Assembly: GCA_012034595.1 (NCBI GenBank) | Contig: JAAUPE010000001.1 | Location: 62,001-126,000, forward strand | Direction: 5' to 3' | DNA from: Calothrix sp. CSU_2_0 | Lineage (GTDB): Bacteria > Cyanobacteriota > Cyanobacteriia > Cyanobacteriales > Nostocaceae | Length of the DNA: 64,000 nucleotides | Notes under the pieces: model-generated | What the model saw: only the letters and a program-made list of their open reading frames with translations | Databases searched by the model: none | What the model was told of the DNA's origin: nothing | Shown here: positions 37,856-47,933 of the stretch, piece after piece | How positions within the stretch are numbered: the stretch's first letter is position 1 | Layout of the letters: every line of letters begins with the position of its first letter | Position numbers and translations under genes: made by a program

Positions 37856-37883
37856 TTGCCACGGGGATGCATCCCTGTGGCAA
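37856..37883. repeat. 28-base palindrome TTGCCAC.GGGATGCATCCC.GTGGCAA
   Basis: Arms TTGCCAC/GTGGCAA and GGGAT/ATCCC separated by one G:T-type mismatch. It lies between the aminotransferase and the FemAB-like gene. It could be a transcript-processing or attenuation hairpin, or a dispersed repeat. Confidence 0.75.
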
Positions 37884-37967
37884 AGTTTGATGTCAATGGG
37901 TAAGTCCTCAGATAGGTAAAGCGTAGTTGTGATGATTGCTCCCATATTTACTATTTACAACCTGAAT

Positions 37968-39070
37968 CTATTTAAGACTGCTATCTTTTTCAAATGGTGT
38001 CGAACGATAGGCTGGAAAAAAGCTTGTTTGAATAAGTTTTTCGGCTTCAGTATTCAATGACTTGGCACGTAAGTTTGTAAGATAATTATATTTATTCTCA
38101 TCTATGATTAAACCTAATGTCATAAAGGTATGCTGAAGTTTTGAAAAACCTTTTTTGAAGGAATAAACACTATCTAGTGATGCACCTACTCCACCTCCTA
38201 AATGTAAAAATTCATTACCGCGTGCTTTAGCCCAATATCTAGCATAATCTGTCTCCAAACTACTAGGAGATAAGTGAACGAACTTATCTTTTGTTCCACC
38301 CAAAGTACTTTGAACTATTCCACAAACTTCGGTATATATGCCAACACAAGCAACTTCGTTTTCATACTCTACTATGCATAAATGGAGTTTATCTCCTAAT
38401 ATTTTCCCCATTTCGCGATAGTAATCTAAATCAAAAGAGTAATATCCTTGTGTTGCTCCTACCCTATTCATTGTTTCTTGATAAATACTCGTGAATTCAT
38501 CAAGATATTCACTAAGAGGAACTATTTTTGCCTCCATTCCCAAACGTTTACATTTATTGATTGTACTTTTATGTCCAGACCTTGTAGATGACCATATTTG
38601 TGATTCAGTGATTCTTAAGTCAACAGAGATAGTTTCCCCATGAATTGTAAAATTCTCGTCTGAAAAAATCTCACGAAAATTATTGTTGAGGATTGGATGC
38701 ATTCTAAAAAATGCCGAACAAACTCCCTTTGAACTTAAAATTTGCTTCATTTTCAGGATTGCTTGTTTCGCAAACTCTGGATTATTAATAGCAGTTTCAC
38801 TTAATAAAATTCCTGTATAACCGTAGGGAGATAAAGTATCAAATATTTCGGTTCTGCTTGCTTCTTCGGCGACTATATCATCACAATGACGCAATAGATA
38901 AGGAACAAAAAAATTTGATCGCCATCGGTAATCAAAATAGCTTCAGGAATTGCTTTTGTTCTTTTTGCTTCCAATAAAATATATTCGGGTAAATGATAAA
39001 CATCATGTCGGATGTTTTGCAATGTTTGTGACCACAATGAGTCAGTTAAACCAATGACATCTACTTGCAT
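37968..39070 (-). CDS. FemAB/GNAT-fold acyltransferase-like protein, interrupted by a -1 frameshift
   Basis: Two frames (38873-39070 and 37968-38894) together give about 367 residues. The first encodes VYHLPEYILLEAKRTKAIPEAILI, the second continues LLRHCDDIVAEEASRTE and contains WSSTRSGHKSTINKCKRLGMEA (about residues 187-208) and LHLGGGVGASLDSVYSFKKGFS (about 305-326), typical of FemAB-like/Acetyltransf_6 enzymes that attach aminoacyl or acyl groups to amino-sugars or peptides. One extra base in the A run at 38907-38913 restores IFFVPYLL across the break. In a polysaccharide cluster such proteins probably decorate an amino-sugar; the donor is unknown. Confidence 0.8.
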
Positions 39071-39138
39071 AACTTTGAATTTTGAAGATGATATTTATAA
39101 TTTAGTTTATAGGCTATTTGATTGAATTGAATTTAAAA

Positions 39139-40226
39139 TTAAGCGGTAGTTAAAATACTGCTAAATTCATTCATTTTTGTAGAAATTTGTGCTACATCTT
39201 CAGAAGAATAGCGATAATCTAACGGTACTGTTAAAATGCGATTTGAGAAATCGATCGCAATGGGGTCATGGCTAGATATTCCCTCTAATGGTTGTTGCCA
39301 ATGAATTGCCGTAAATATATGATGATTTATTAAAAACTGACGTAACTTCTCTCGAATTTGATTATTCTTACAAACAAGAACGCTATTAAAAGGTACTGTA
39401 CCCGGAAACCATGATTTAAAAAGGGGTGTCCAATCAGGATGTTCGGTTATTGAAACTAGCTCTAGAAATTGCTTGATGTTACCTTCTCGTTGCTGTCTTA
39501 ATTCTAAAATATTCAAGCAATTGAGAATTTCGCGAGTAAAGATTGAGACACCTGCATCAGTTTCGGCTGAGAGGTATTTTTCTCCTTGAGTTTGTAATAA
39601 ACGATAAGTATCTTTGGAAATTTCTGCACCATCAAGAAAGGCTCTTTTGAGCAGCATTGCCATTAGCTTGTAATAAGCACCTCCAGATTGAGGTAAAGAA
39701 GGCTTTGGTAATTTTAGATATTGAGGTGACCAGACAACTGCACCATCAGGAATTGGTAAGGTTTTGCGTAAAGATGCGATCGCATAATGGGCAGTACTTT
39801 GCCTTGCCCAATTTGAGAATGGATCGTGGGTATGATCTTCAATTAGCACGATATCTTGATGATGTTGTAACCAATCTTGCCAAGGTTGTTGTTGTCGTAT
39901 CCCAAATAAATTAACAGCCACAACCAAATCCCCCGGATTCGGATGCAGCGTCTCAAAATTAGGAGTGAGTTCGGTTGGCAAATCTCGATACCAACATATC
40001 TCAGCAACCTTTTGGATGTGGCTGGCAACATGCATACAAAATAATGAAGGTAGATGTACCCTCACAGGAACTTTTCCAGTTTGCAATAACTGGTAGATAG
40101 ATAGCAAAATTGCGGTGGCTGTAGAAAATAATTCATGTCTATCAGGTAACAAGTTTGGTACACTCGATCGCGCGATCGCATGATTCGACCAGTCAAATTC
40201 GGAACCAACTTCCCATCGTTTTCCAT
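39139..40226 (-). CDS. Divergent PLP-dependent aminotransferase-like protein, N-terminal -1 frameshift
   Basis: The open frame conserved in sequence begins well upstream of the first start in frame: adding one base in the T run at 40219-40222 joins an ATG at 40226, preceded by AGGAAAC, to KRWEVGSEFDWSN and the rest, giving about 362 residues. The fold-type I features are a ring-nitrogen aspartate in LIEDHTHDP (about residue 147) and a candidate PLP lysine in IASLRKTLPIPDGAV (about 173). The middle and end are unlike standard DegT enzymes. The repaired start is 24 bases after the PhyH gene, so the two are cotranscribed. Function unknown; amino-sugar or amino-acid chemistry is likely. Confidence 0.78.
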
Positions 40227-40250
40227 TAGTGTTTCCTGGGCAATTTAATC

Positions 40251-41165
40251 TTAGACAATGCTTTCATCGGACCAAATAGCAGGAAATACTGCTGGATCGG
40301 TATAGTCTGGCTCCCCATTGGGCAATTTTTGACATACCCTATCTAGAAAATGATTGACTTGTTGTCCTTGATTCCAAAAAGGTTGATAGTGGTTGTTGTA
40401 GTCTTGTAAATACAAAGCAAATGCCAAGCGGATAGAATCGCTATAGTTGGGATAACTTCCGTGTATAGTCAAGCAATGATGGAAGCTGACTTGACCCTTC
40501 TCGATAATTATTGGTACTTCAACAATCTCTCGTCCCGATTGGACAAACAGCTTTTTTAGCTCTTCTAGATTTTGGTTATTGAAGGTACGCATATGCTCAT
40601 TATCTGACCACTTATGACTACCATCAATCACAACTAATGGTGCTTTCTCTTTTGAGATGTGGTAGAAGGGTATCCAAGCCGAAAGCATATTTTGAGAAGT
40701 GCAGTTAGACGAGTAAGAGGCATCAGTGTGCCAGCCAACTATTCCTCCTCTGGCACTCTCTTTAGAACCTTCCCTCACCTTTGCTATTGGTGCTTTATAA
40801 ACTAAAGTATCTTCAAACAAACGAACTTGTTTGCTTCGAGCTAGCCTAGCTGCGATCGCACCGACAACAGGTTGAAGCAGTAGCTTGCGTAATTGTTTAT
40901 TTCGATAAGAAACATGCTGATTGTTACGTAGAGCGTCTCCATCTCCTGGCTGCCAATCACTGTAACCAACGCTGTAAGGTAGTTCTGCGTCTCGCTCTCC
41001 ACGATAGAACCTCTCAGCACCATAAATTGCCTCATCAATTACTTGATCGGGAATAACTTTTTTGGAGATAAACCAACCATGCTCTTCATAAAAAGCAATA
41101 TCTTCTTCTGTTGGTAAAAGTGCTAACTGTTCCTCTGTTAGGGATAGGGTGAAAGTATTCACCAT
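40251..41165 (-). CDS. Phytanoyl-CoA dioxygenase (PhyH) family oxygenase
   Basis: A 304-residue Fe(II)/2-oxoglutarate-dependent dioxygenase. The metal triad is His146-x-Asp148 in GWHTDAS and His235 in LTIHGSYPN; Arg246 in SIRLAFALYL probably holds 2-oxoglutarate. PhyH-like enzymes hydroxylate varied small molecules, including natural-product and sugar-nucleotide substrates; the target here is not known. It is 66 bases downstream of the sugar transferase and upstream of the PLP-type and FemAB-like genes, suggesting a shared tailoring path in the polysaccharide cluster. Confidence 0.88.
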   Translation of the reverse strand: MVNTFTLSLTEEQLALLPTEEDIAFYEEHGWFISKKVIPDQVIDEAIYGAERFYRGERDAELPYSVGYSDWQPGDGDALRNNQHVSYRNKQLRKLLLQPVVGAIAARLARSKQVRLFEDTLVYKAPIAKVREGSKESARGGIVGWHTDASYSSNCTSQNMLSAWIPFYHISKEKAPLVVIDGSHKWSDNEHMRTFNNQNLEELKKLFVQSGREIVEVPIIIEKGQVSFHHCLTIHGSYPNYSDSIRLAFALYLQDYNNHYQPFWNQGQQVNHFLDRVCQKLPNGEPDYTDPAVFPAIWSDESIV

Positions 41166-41231
41166 CGTATTTTCTCCAGTTTTTTGGCGAATTTATCGAT
41201 ATATTTGCCGATAATTACTCAAGTTATCGTT

Positions 41232-41903
41232 TTAGCTTTGCTCCACCTGACCTCGGAATTCTTCTCCTGTTGCTTGACCTTCTTGGCTAATATCCTTCTT
41301 TTGGATAACTTGCCAGACTGTCAATAATAAGATTTTCAAGTCCAGTAACAAGCTCCAATTGTCGATATACCAAATATCCAATTTAAACTTCTTAATCCAA
41401 TCTCCATCCAACGTGCGACGACCGTTAACTTGTGCCCATCCAGTAATACCGGGTTTGACTTCATGACGACGTGCTTGTTCGGGGGTATAACGGTCAAGAT
41501 ACTCCACTAATAAGGGACGTGGACCAACAAAACTCATATCACTTTTAAAAACGTTCCAGAGTTGGGGAAGTTCATCAAGACTCGTTTTGCGGAGAAATTG
41601 TCCGAATGCTGTCAGACGAACTTCATCTGAGAGTAAGTTTCCTTCAGCGTCACGTTCGTCAGTCATTGTCCGAAACTTATAAAATTTGAAGATACGACCA
41701 TTTTCACCTGGACGAGGTTGAGTAAATACAACTGGACTACCCATGCGAAAATAAATTGCGATCGCAGTCACAAGCAGTATGGGAGAAAAAATAATTAATG
41801 CGATCGCGGCAATAGCCCTATCGAAGAAATACTTAATCGATTGACTGTGATTGAGTAAATTAACACCTCGAATATTCCCACCAACCATACAGATGTCCCC
41901 CAT
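41232..41903 (-). CDS. Phosphoglycosyl transferase (PglC/WecA-alternative, bacterial sugar transferase), copy 1
   Basis: A 223-residue enzyme that moves a sugar phosphate from UDP-sugar onto undecaprenyl phosphate, starting the polysaccharide repeat unit. It has one hydrophobic re-entrant helix ([22 protein letters not shown], about residues 29-50, of the single-pass monotopic class), [24 protein letters not shown], the catalytic Asp-Glu pair in [12 protein letters not shown] (about 112-123) and [24 protein letters not shown] near copy lies at 43194. A second start at M6, just after GGGGGA, is possible. N-terminal sequence and the 250-base upstream region are shared with copy 2. Confidence 0.92.
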   Translation of the reverse strand: MGDICMVGGNIRGVNLLNHSQSIKYFFDRAIAAIALIIFSPILLVTAIAIYFRMGSPVVFTQPRPGENGRIFKFYKFRTMTDERDAEGNLLSDEVRLTAFGQFLRKTSLDELPQLWNVFKSDMSFVGPRPLLVEYLDRYTPEQARRHEVKPGITGWAQVNGRRTLDGDWIKKFKLDIWYIDNWSLLLDLKILLLTVWQVIQKKDISQEGQATGEEFRGQVEQS

Positions 41904-42106
41904 TCTTTATATAGTCGAAAATCTCACCACTCAGAATTAAAATTGTCTAATTCAGGTGAGTATTGATTATCAGCATTTTTTGCTTACGTAATTAATTTTG
42001 TTAAATATATTACTTACTGGCTGATGAATTGATTTTGCTCTATTTAATTTTTTGACAATGTTTAAGGTAGCTGATATTCACTACCTTGTTGGAGATTAAC
42101 CAAAAT

Positions 42107-42126
42107 TTGACGATAATATGTGTCAA
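42107..42126 (-). promoter_or_regulatory. Conserved palindromic element upstream of sugar transferase copy 1
   Basis: TTGACGATAATATGTGTCAA has TTGAC and GTCAA arms separated by ten bases. It lies about 200 bases before the copy 1 start and is retained, with one base change, upstream of copy 2 (44024-44043). It may be an operator or the edge of a promoter. Confidence 0.45.
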
Positions 42127-42159
42127 TTTGGCATTATTTTGATTGAAATCATACAATCT

Positions 42160-42798
42160 TTATTGTGAATAATTAGTCTGAACCACTTTTGCAGGACAAC
42201 CATATGCCAAACATAATGATGGCAAAGATTTAACTACTACCGAACCAGCACCGCAGGTTGCATATTCTTCAATATTTATATTGGGAATAACTTTTGTTCC
42301 AACCCCTAAAAAGACTCCTTCCCCTAACTTTATTTTGCCACAGAGGCGGCATCCTGGAGCTATATGACTATAATTACCAATAATACAATCATGGTCGATA
42401 GTTGCACCTGTATTAACTATGACATGATTACCAATTATTGAATCCGTATTGATTACAGAATTAGCCATAATCACCGTACCGGAACCAATTTCTATCCCAC
42501 AAGCAATTTGGGCGGAAGGGTGAATTGCAGTAGTAAATGAATAACCACAATTATCTAGCTTTTCGACGATGCGACGACGAATCGGATTATTACCAATTGC
42601 AACAATCCATTGACTGCGATCGCATTCGATTTCTGCTAAAGTTTCTGGTACGTTTTTTTTAACAGGTATACCGTGAATATGAGTGAACCCGATAGGGGGG
42701 TTATCATCAACAAAAGCTGCTACTTTTCTCCCTTGTTTGCATAAAATATCTAAAATCACTTTTGCATGTCCACCACAACCGTACAAATATATGTCCAT
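42160..42798 (-). CDS. Sugar O/N-acetyltransferase, PglD-like
   Basis: A 212-residue acetyltransferase with an N-terminal Rossmann-like PglD_N domain (MDIYLYGCGGHAKVILDIL, residues 1-19) and a C-terminal left-handed beta-helix of hexapeptide repeats (IACGIEIGSGTVI, TDSIIGNHVIVNTGA). A catalytic histidine is likely in ATIDHDCIIGNYSHIAPG (about residues 132-149). The family transfers acetyl from acetyl-CoA to an amino-sugar nucleotide, for example the 4-amino group of the bacillosamine precursor. It lies between the two sugar transferase copies and its context with a 4,6-dehydratase and a DegT aminotransferase supports this route. Confidence 0.92.
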   Translation of the reverse strand: MDIYLYGCGGHAKVILDILCKQGRKVAAFVDDNPPIGFTHIHGIPVKKNVPETLAEIECDRSQWIVAIGNNPIRRRIVEKLDNCGYSFTTAIHPSAQIACGIEIGSGTVIMANSVINTDSIIGNHVIVNTGATIDHDCIIGNYSHIAPGCRLCGKIKLGEGVFLGVGTKVIPNINIEEYATCGAGSVVVKSLPSLCLAYGCPAKVVQTNYSQ

Positions 42799-43193
42799 AA
42801 CTATGCTCTAAAAAAAATAAGTTATAGCCTATGAAAAAACTTTTTAATTTAAAAAGCTTCTCTTAGCTACAGTAGTTGGAACAACTTGAGGTTTGCAGTA
42901 ATATTGTATAGCTATAGACATGAATAAAAGTGCAGCGTTAAGATATTTTTTTTCAGCTTAATTATCAGTAATTATGAGTTTTTTGTGAGTTATTGCCATA
43001 TCTTCCTCTTTGTTTATTTTCCACTATTAATCAACAATTACTATAGAACAACTATTGAGCATCTTTTAAGTTAAAAGTCGAAATTAAAAAGGTAAAAGAA
43101 AAGAAGAATATTTCTTTTTATCTTTATATCAACGGATACAAGCCCCTAGATTTATCTCTGGGGTTTACTTTTTACTTGGTTGACTAAGACCAA
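42799..43193. other. 395-base AT-rich spacer with one hairpin
   Basis: No gene was seen. AAACCCC and GGGGCTT arms (about 43142-43167) form an imperfect stem-loop 27 bases after sugar transferase copy 2, which could be its transcript end or a relic of an IS200/IS605-type element end. The rest is featureless AT-rich sequence that must include the promoter of the acetyltransferase gene. Confidence 0.4.
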
Positions 43194-43859
43194 TCAATTT
43201 TCCCGCAATTGACCTTTGAACTCTTCTGATGTGGCGCAACTTTCTTGGTTAATGCCATCTTGTCGCAAAACTTTAAACACTGTCATCACCAGAATTTTTA
43301 AATCAAGCCACAAACTCCAGTTATCGACATACCAAACATCAAGTTTAAATTTTTCTTCCCAACTAATGGCATTGCGACCTTTGACCTGTGCTAAACCCGT
43401 AATCCCAGGTAGAACATTATGACGACGTGCTTGTTCCGGAGTATAACGGTCTAGATATTTAACCATCAAAGGACGGGGACCAACAAAACTCATATCTCCT
43501 TTGAGAATATTCCACAACTGCGGCAGTTCATCTAGACTTGTTTTGCGAATGAATTGTCCGAAAGGAGTCAGGCGAATTTCATCAGGAAGAAAATTCCCTT
43601 GAGCATCACGTTCGTCAGTCATAGTCCGAAACTTATAAAATCTAAAAACCCGCGAATTTTGACCTGGACGAGGTTGAGTAAATACAACTGGACTACCCAT
43701 GCGAAAATAAATTGCGATCGCAGTTCCAATCAGTATGGGAAAAAAAATAATTAATGCGATCGCGGCAATAGCCCTATCTAAGAAATACTTAATCGATTGA
43801 CTATGATTGAGTAAATTAACACCTCGAATATTTCCACCAATCATACATATGTCCCCCAT
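43194..43859 (-). CDS. Phosphoglycosyl transferase (PglC-type), copy 2
   Basis: A 221-residue paralogue of the gene at 41232 with the same hydrophobic N-terminus, the [10 protein letters not shown] segment, catalytic [12 protein letters not shown] (about residues 110-121) and [14 protein letters not shown]. The first 60 residues are almost identical to copy 1, with strong nucleotide identity continuing about 220 bases upstream, while the C-terminal third has diverged ([17 protein letters not shown] versus a [13 protein letters not shown] end in copy 1). Both are intact. The difference in the acceptor/donor half suggests a different nucleotide-sugar specificity. Confidence 0.92.
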   Translation of the reverse strand: MGDICMIGGNIRGVNLLNHSQSIKYFLDRAIAAIALIIFFPILIGTAIAIYFRMGSPVVFTQPRPGQNSRVFRFYKFRTMTDERDAQGNFLPDEIRLTPFGQFIRKTSLDELPQLWNILKGDMSFVGPRPLMVKYLDRYTPEQARRHNVLPGITGLAQVKGRNAISWEEKFKLDVWYVDNWSLWLDLKILVMTVFKVLRQDGINQESCATSEEFKGQLREN

Positions 43860-44183
43860 TCTTTCATTTAGTCGAAAATCTCACCACTCAAAATTAAAAT
43901 TGTCCAATTCAAACGAGTATTGATTATCAGTACTCTTTGGCTACGTAACTGTTGCGTTATTTAGTTTTTTGACAATGCTTTGGCTAGGTGGCATGTACTA
44001 CATTGTTGAAGGTTAACTAAAATTTGACGATAAAATGTGTCAATTTGCCATTATTTTGATTGAAATCATACATTAAATGATTCAGATATGTGCTATTGAA
44101 ACATCGAAATGTATACTCTTCGGTAAAGAGGGAGAAGGGCTATTTATTTTGACCTTTTCCCCAACAAGCTAGAAATCAGCAAA
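43860..44183. repeat. Duplicated upstream region of the sugar transferase genes
   Basis: The 220 bases before copy 2 align with those before copy 1 (41904-42150), with shared blocks such as GTCGAAAATCTCACCACTCA, GAGTATTGATTATCAG and a palindrome (44024-44043). A segmental duplication covering gene start plus control region is the simplest explanation. No coding sequence was seen. Confidence 0.75.
44024..44043 (-). promoter_or_regulatory. Conserved palindromic element upstream of sugar transferase copy 2
   Basis: TTGACGATAAAATGTGTCAA, one base different from the element at 42107-42126, in the equivalent position before the paralogous gene. Confidence 0.45.
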
Positions 44184-45395
44184 TTAAAGCGTTGCGACTT
44201 CTCGTTTAGCAGACAAACTAGGGATTGAGAACCCCTTGGTTTGTAATAATTTGAAGTACTCACCATTTAGAGCATTCCAAATTGCTTCTTGAGCAAAATC
44301 ACGTAAAGCGCGATCGCGTCCAGCTGAACCATGTTGCCAGCGTAATTGGGGATTAACTAAGTAGTTACGAATTGCAAATGCTAGTGCTTGGGCATCCTGA
44401 GATGGTACAAGTGTACCTGTCACACCATCTTGGACAGCATCGATGCATCCGGGAATCTGGGTTGCAACTACAGGTAGTCCCATTGCTGCACTTTCGAGGG
44501 GAACGTTGGGAAAGCCTTCACGATAGGTTGGTAATGCAAATACATCCATCGCGGCATAAAAAGGTGGTGTATCGTCTTCCTCTCCCGTCAGATGAATGCG
44601 AGAATCGGTTTGAAGTGATTTCTTGGTTGGATTAGATATGGGGTCTTGAGGTTCAAAGTAACCAACGATTAATAAGTGTAAGTTGGGAAACTCCTGCCGC
44701 AGAGTTTGCCAAGCTGTAACCAATTCTTCGATTCCTTTGTCGCGAACAAGACGACCGACAAATCCTAAAACGACAGCATCATTGGGAATGCCGTATTTTT
44801 TGCGGATTTGTTGCCGTGTTTGTGGTTCTAGATTCGCGGGGTTGAATCTACCTAACGCATCGACTCCATTACTACTTCCCCCTAACAAAACTGTGATTTT
44901 TTCAGGAGGACAAAGACCTTCATTGATTGCCACTTCCCTGATGGAATGACTGACACAAATGACTTTATGGGCTAGCAAGCAAGAAACTTTTTCACTCCAT
45001 GACAATAATAGACGCTTGTAACCAGTTGCAGTCATCATTGGCAACCCGCGAATGTGATAGACACGAATGGGAACCTGTGCCAACCAAGCTGCAATAGTCC
45101 CCAAAAGTCCACCTTTGGGAGTGTGTGAGTGAACAATTTCAGGGTTGATACTGCGTATTTGTTTATAAATTTGCAAAATCGCGACAATATCTTTCAATGG
45201 TGTAATCCGACGTGGCATTTCCACACCATACATCGGAATTTTTTCGCGATCGCCGATTTTACCCAGCCATTCTCCTGGTGAAGAAAGGGCATGAATATCG
45301 TATCCTTGTGCCTTCATGTAAGCAATCTGCCCCTGAAAGAAGCTGAAGGTTTCGGGCACAGTGGTAATGTGGAGTAGCTTGATTTTGTTTGGCAT
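44184..45395 (-). CDS. Glycosyltransferase family 4
   Basis: A 403-residue retaining glycosyltransferase with GT-B fold that adds a sugar to the growing lipid-linked repeat. The N-terminal half has the acceptor-binding MPNKIKLLHITTVPETFSFFQG start and HSHTPKGGLLGTIAA (about residues 89-103). The C-terminal half has the nucleotide-sugar site: GFVGRLVRDKGIEELVTAW (about 211-229) and FALPTYREGFPNVPLESAAMGLPVVAT (about 292-318), with the EGFPN glutamate pattern. Similar to PglA/WcaI-type enzymes acting on UDP-sugars; linkage unknown. It is at the start of a run of export/sugar genes downstream of the epimerase, with a 34-base spacer. Confidence 0.9.
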   Translation of the reverse strand: MPNKIKLLHITTVPETFSFFQGQIAYMKAQGYDIHALSSPGEWLGKIGDREKIPMYGVEMPRRITPLKDIVAILQIYKQIRSINPEIVHSHTPKGGLLGTIAAWLAQVPIRVYHIRGLPMMTATGYKRLLLSWSEKVSCLLAHKVICVSHSIREVAINEGLCPPEKITVLLGGSSNGVDALGRFNPANLEPQTRQQIRKKYGIPNDAVVLGFVGRLVRDKGIEELVTAWQTLRQEFPNLHLLIVGYFEPQDPISNPTKKSLQTDSRIHLTGEEDDTPPFYAAMDVFALPTYREGFPNVPLESAAMGLPVVATQIPGCIDAVQDGVTGTLVPSQDAQALAFAIRNYLVNPQLRWQHGSAGRDRALRDFAQEAIWNALNGEYFKLLQTKGFSIPSLSAKREVATL

Positions 45396-45428
45396 GGAAA
45401 GAGGGAAATTCTTTTCTATCTGGGAATA

Positions 45429-46439
45429 CTAAACTTGGTAATAGGAGCGGTACCATTTTACAAACCGCTCAATACCTTCTTCAATTGATGTGTTCGGTTT
45501 AAATCCCACATCTCGGACTAGGGAATCAACATCGGCGAAAGTTGCAGGGACATCACCGAGTTGCATTGGTAGCAAGTTTTTCTCGGCTTTCATCCCTAAG
45601 TAATTTTCCAGGGTTTCGATAAAGTGCATCAACTCGACGGGTTGATTATTACCGATGTTGTAATTTTTGTAGGGTGCATAACTTGTACCTGGATCGGGGG
45701 CATTACCAGACCAATCAGGATTAGCCTTGGCAACATTATCCACAACCCGAATTACTCCCTCGACAATATCATCAATGTAGGTGAAATCCCGCTTCATTTT
45801 GCCATAATTGAATACATCAATTGGTCTTCCCTCTAAAATTGCTTTGGTAAAGAGGAACAGTGCCATATCGGGACGACCCCAAGGACCGTAAACTGTAAAA
45901 AAGCGCAATCCCGATGCTGGTAAACCGTATAAACTGCTGTAGGTATGTGCCATTAATTCATTGGCTTTTTTGCTGGCAGCATATAAACTCACGGGATGAT
46001 CTACATTATCGTGAACCGAGAAGGGAGTTTTTGTATTTGCACCGTAAACGGAACTAGAAGAAGCAAAAACCAAATGTTGTACGTTTGTATGGCGACAACC
46101 TTCTAATATATTTACAAATCCGACTAGATTACTATCTACATAGGCATGGGGATTTTGTAACGAATAGCGTACACCTGCTTGTGCGGCTAAATTGACGACT
46201 TTATCAAAATTAGATTGGGCGAATAGTTGTGCTATACCTTCGCGATCGCTTAAATCCAGTAAGTGAAAATTAAAATTAGGTTTTGCTAGTAACTGCTCTA
46301 GTCTGTCTTTTTTTAAAGTGACATCGTAGTAATCGTTGAGGTTATCCAAACCAACCACTTCATCACCCCGTTCGAGCAATCTTTGGCTGAGATGAAAGCC
46401 AATAAAACCAGCTGCACCTGTAACTAATATTTTTGTCAT
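45429..46439 (-). CDS. NAD-dependent sugar epimerase (UDP-glucuronate 4-epimerase-like)
   Basis: A short-chain dehydrogenase-type epimerase interconverting UDP-glucuronic and UDP-galacturonic acids or N-acetyl forms. The start chosen ([14 protein letters not shown] at 46439) follows AGGAG by five bases, giving 336 residues; eight codons further upstream is less likely. The NAD-binding GAAGFIG is at residues 8-14, the catalytic YAASK is near 154-158 ([18 protein letters not shown]), and [19 protein letters not shown] is the signature seen in UDP-glucuronate epimerases. It starts 11 bases after the 6-dehydrogenase stop, so the two are cotranscribed and probably act in order. Confidence 0.92.
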   Translation of the reverse strand: MTKILVTGAAGFIGFHLSQRLLERGDEVVGLDNLNDYYDVTLKKDRLEQLLAKPNFNFHLLDLSDREGIAQLFAQSNFDKVVNLAAQAGVRYSLQNPHAYVDSNLVGFVNILEGCRHTNVQHLVFASSSSVYGANTKTPFSVHDNVDHPVSLYAASKKANELMAHTYSSLYGLPASGLRFFTVYGPWGRPDMALFLFTKAILEGRPIDVFNYGKMKRDFTYIDDIVEGVIRVVDNVAKANPDWSGNAPDPGTSYAPYKNYNIGNNQPVELMHFIETLENYLGMKAEKNLLPMQLGDVPATFADVDSLVRDVGFKPNTSIEEGIERFVKWYRSYYQV

Positions 46440-46450
46440 AATTTCTCCTT

Positions 46451-47728
46451 TTATAAACTCCAATATTTAATATTCGCTGGCACATCCGCAGGTTCAAATA
46501 CAGATTTGATATCCATTAAAACCCCACCTGGACGAATGTGAGCGCATAGCTTTTCTGTGGGGATATCCAAGTATGCTTGATGGGGAACTGCCAAAATTAG
46601 CGCATCCAGATACGTCAAGTCTTTCCAATCAGATAGTTGAATCCCATATTCATGCTGTGCGTGGGCATTTTCAGCCAGAGCATCATGCACCAAGGGTTCA
46701 ATGCCAAATTGCTGCAACTCGTTGATAATGTCGGGAACGCGACTGTTTCTTAAATCCGGTACGTTCTCCTTAAAGGTTAGTCCTAAAATACCCACCCGTG
46801 CATTTTTAATCGTCACATTTGCTTCGACAAGCAACTTCACCAAACGACTGCCAAGGAATGCACCCATGTTGTCATTAATACGTCTTCCCGCCAAAATGAC
46901 CTGGGGATAATAGCCAAGCTGTTGAGCCTTAGCGGTTAAATAGTAGGGGTCTACACCGATGCAGTGACCTCCCACCAGCCCAGGAGTAAAGGGTAAAAAA
47001 TTCCACTTAGTAGCCGCAGCAGCTAAAACATCTCTTGTACGGATATCCAGGCGATCGCATATTATTGCTAGTTCATTCATCAAGGCGATATTAATATCAC
47101 GCTGGGTATTTTCAATTACTTTTGCTGCTTCCGCAACCTTAATCGATTGGGCACGGTAAACACCAGCATCAACTACAGCTTCGTATACACCAGCTACCAG
47201 TTCTAATGTTTCTTTATCCTCACCAGCAACAACTTTAACAATTTTTTCCAATGTATGAGTTTTATCACCTGGATTAATACGTTCGGGCGAATAACCTAAT
47301 TTAAAATCGACTCCTTGTTGTAAATCAGATACCCGTGCTAAGACTGCACCACAAATATCTTCGGTGACACCTGGGTAAACAGTCGATTCGTAAACGACTA
47401 TATCTCCAACTTTGAGGACTTTACCGACGGTTTCCGAAGCTTTAACTAAAGGAGTCAAATCGGGAACGCGATTATCATCGATGGGAGTTGGTACTGCAAC
47501 AATAAAGAAATTACAATCAACTAAATCAACTGTCTCGCAAGTCATTTTTAATGTCGTATTTTCCAAGTCTTCGCGGGAAACTTCACCTGTTGAGTCAATA
47601 CCTTGGTTTAAGGCAGTAATTTTTTCTTTATTGATGTCAAATCCCACAGTGTTGGCAAACTTTTTAGCTATTGCTAATGCGACGGGTAAACCAACGTATC
47701 CTAAACCAATGACTGCGATATTATTCAT
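46451..47728 (-). CDS. UDP-N-acetylglucosamine 6-dehydrogenase (TviB/WbpA family)
   Basis: Oxidises the 6-OH of a UDP-HexNAc (or UDP-glucose) to the uronic acid using NAD+. The 425-residue protein has NAD-binding [14 protein letters not shown] (residues 8-21), [13 protein letters not shown] (about 113-125), a Lys/Asn-containing [23 protein letters not shown] core (about 200-222), and the catalytic cysteine motif [13 protein letters not shown] (about 257-269). Similarity to TviB is stronger than to UDP-glucose dehydrogenase (ENTQRD, FTFKEN-like [13 protein letters not shown]). With the adjacent epimerase it could produce a GalNAcA-type sugar. Substrate choice between UDP-GlcNAc and UDP-Glc is inferred. 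Confidence 0.9.
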   Translation of the reverse strand: MNNIAVIGLGYVGLPVALAIAKKFANTVGFDINKEKITALNQGIDSTGEVSREDLENTTLKMTCETVDLVDCNFFIVAVPTPIDDNRVPDLTPLVKASETVGKVLKVGDIVVYESTVYPGVTEDICGAVLARVSDLQQGVDFKLGYSPERINPGDKTHTLEKIVKVVAGEDKETLELVAGVYEAVVDAGVYRAQSIKVAEAAKVIENTQRDINIALMNELAIICDRLDIRTRDVLAAAATKWNFLPFTPGLVGGHCIGVDPYYLTAKAQQLGYYPQVILAGRRINDNMGAFLGSRLVKLLVEANVTIKNARVGILGLTFKENVPDLRNSRVPDIINELQQFGIEPLVHDALAENAHAQHEYGIQLSDWKDLTYLDALILAVPHQAYLDIPTEKLCAHIRPGGVLMDIKSVFEPADVPANIKYWSL

Positions 47729-47933
47729 CTTGTTTTATTCCTGATTTTTCAGTAGATTTTTATTTATAGAAATATTTATGGAGTAGATTGGCTTTTAATA
47801 ATCCCTCATCATAGAATTGTTGATTTGTTTTTGAGCAACTAATCTCTAATGTAATCTGGGGTGCTTGGTTATTTACTAATAGTTAAAATTTAAAATTTCT
47901 AATAATTATTAGTAAACTTTGATTGAAAATTTA

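Noticed and set aside
42799..43193. Insertion sequence of the IS200/IS605 type
   Set aside because: A hairpin near 43142-43167 resembles such element ends, but no transposase gene or second end is visible.
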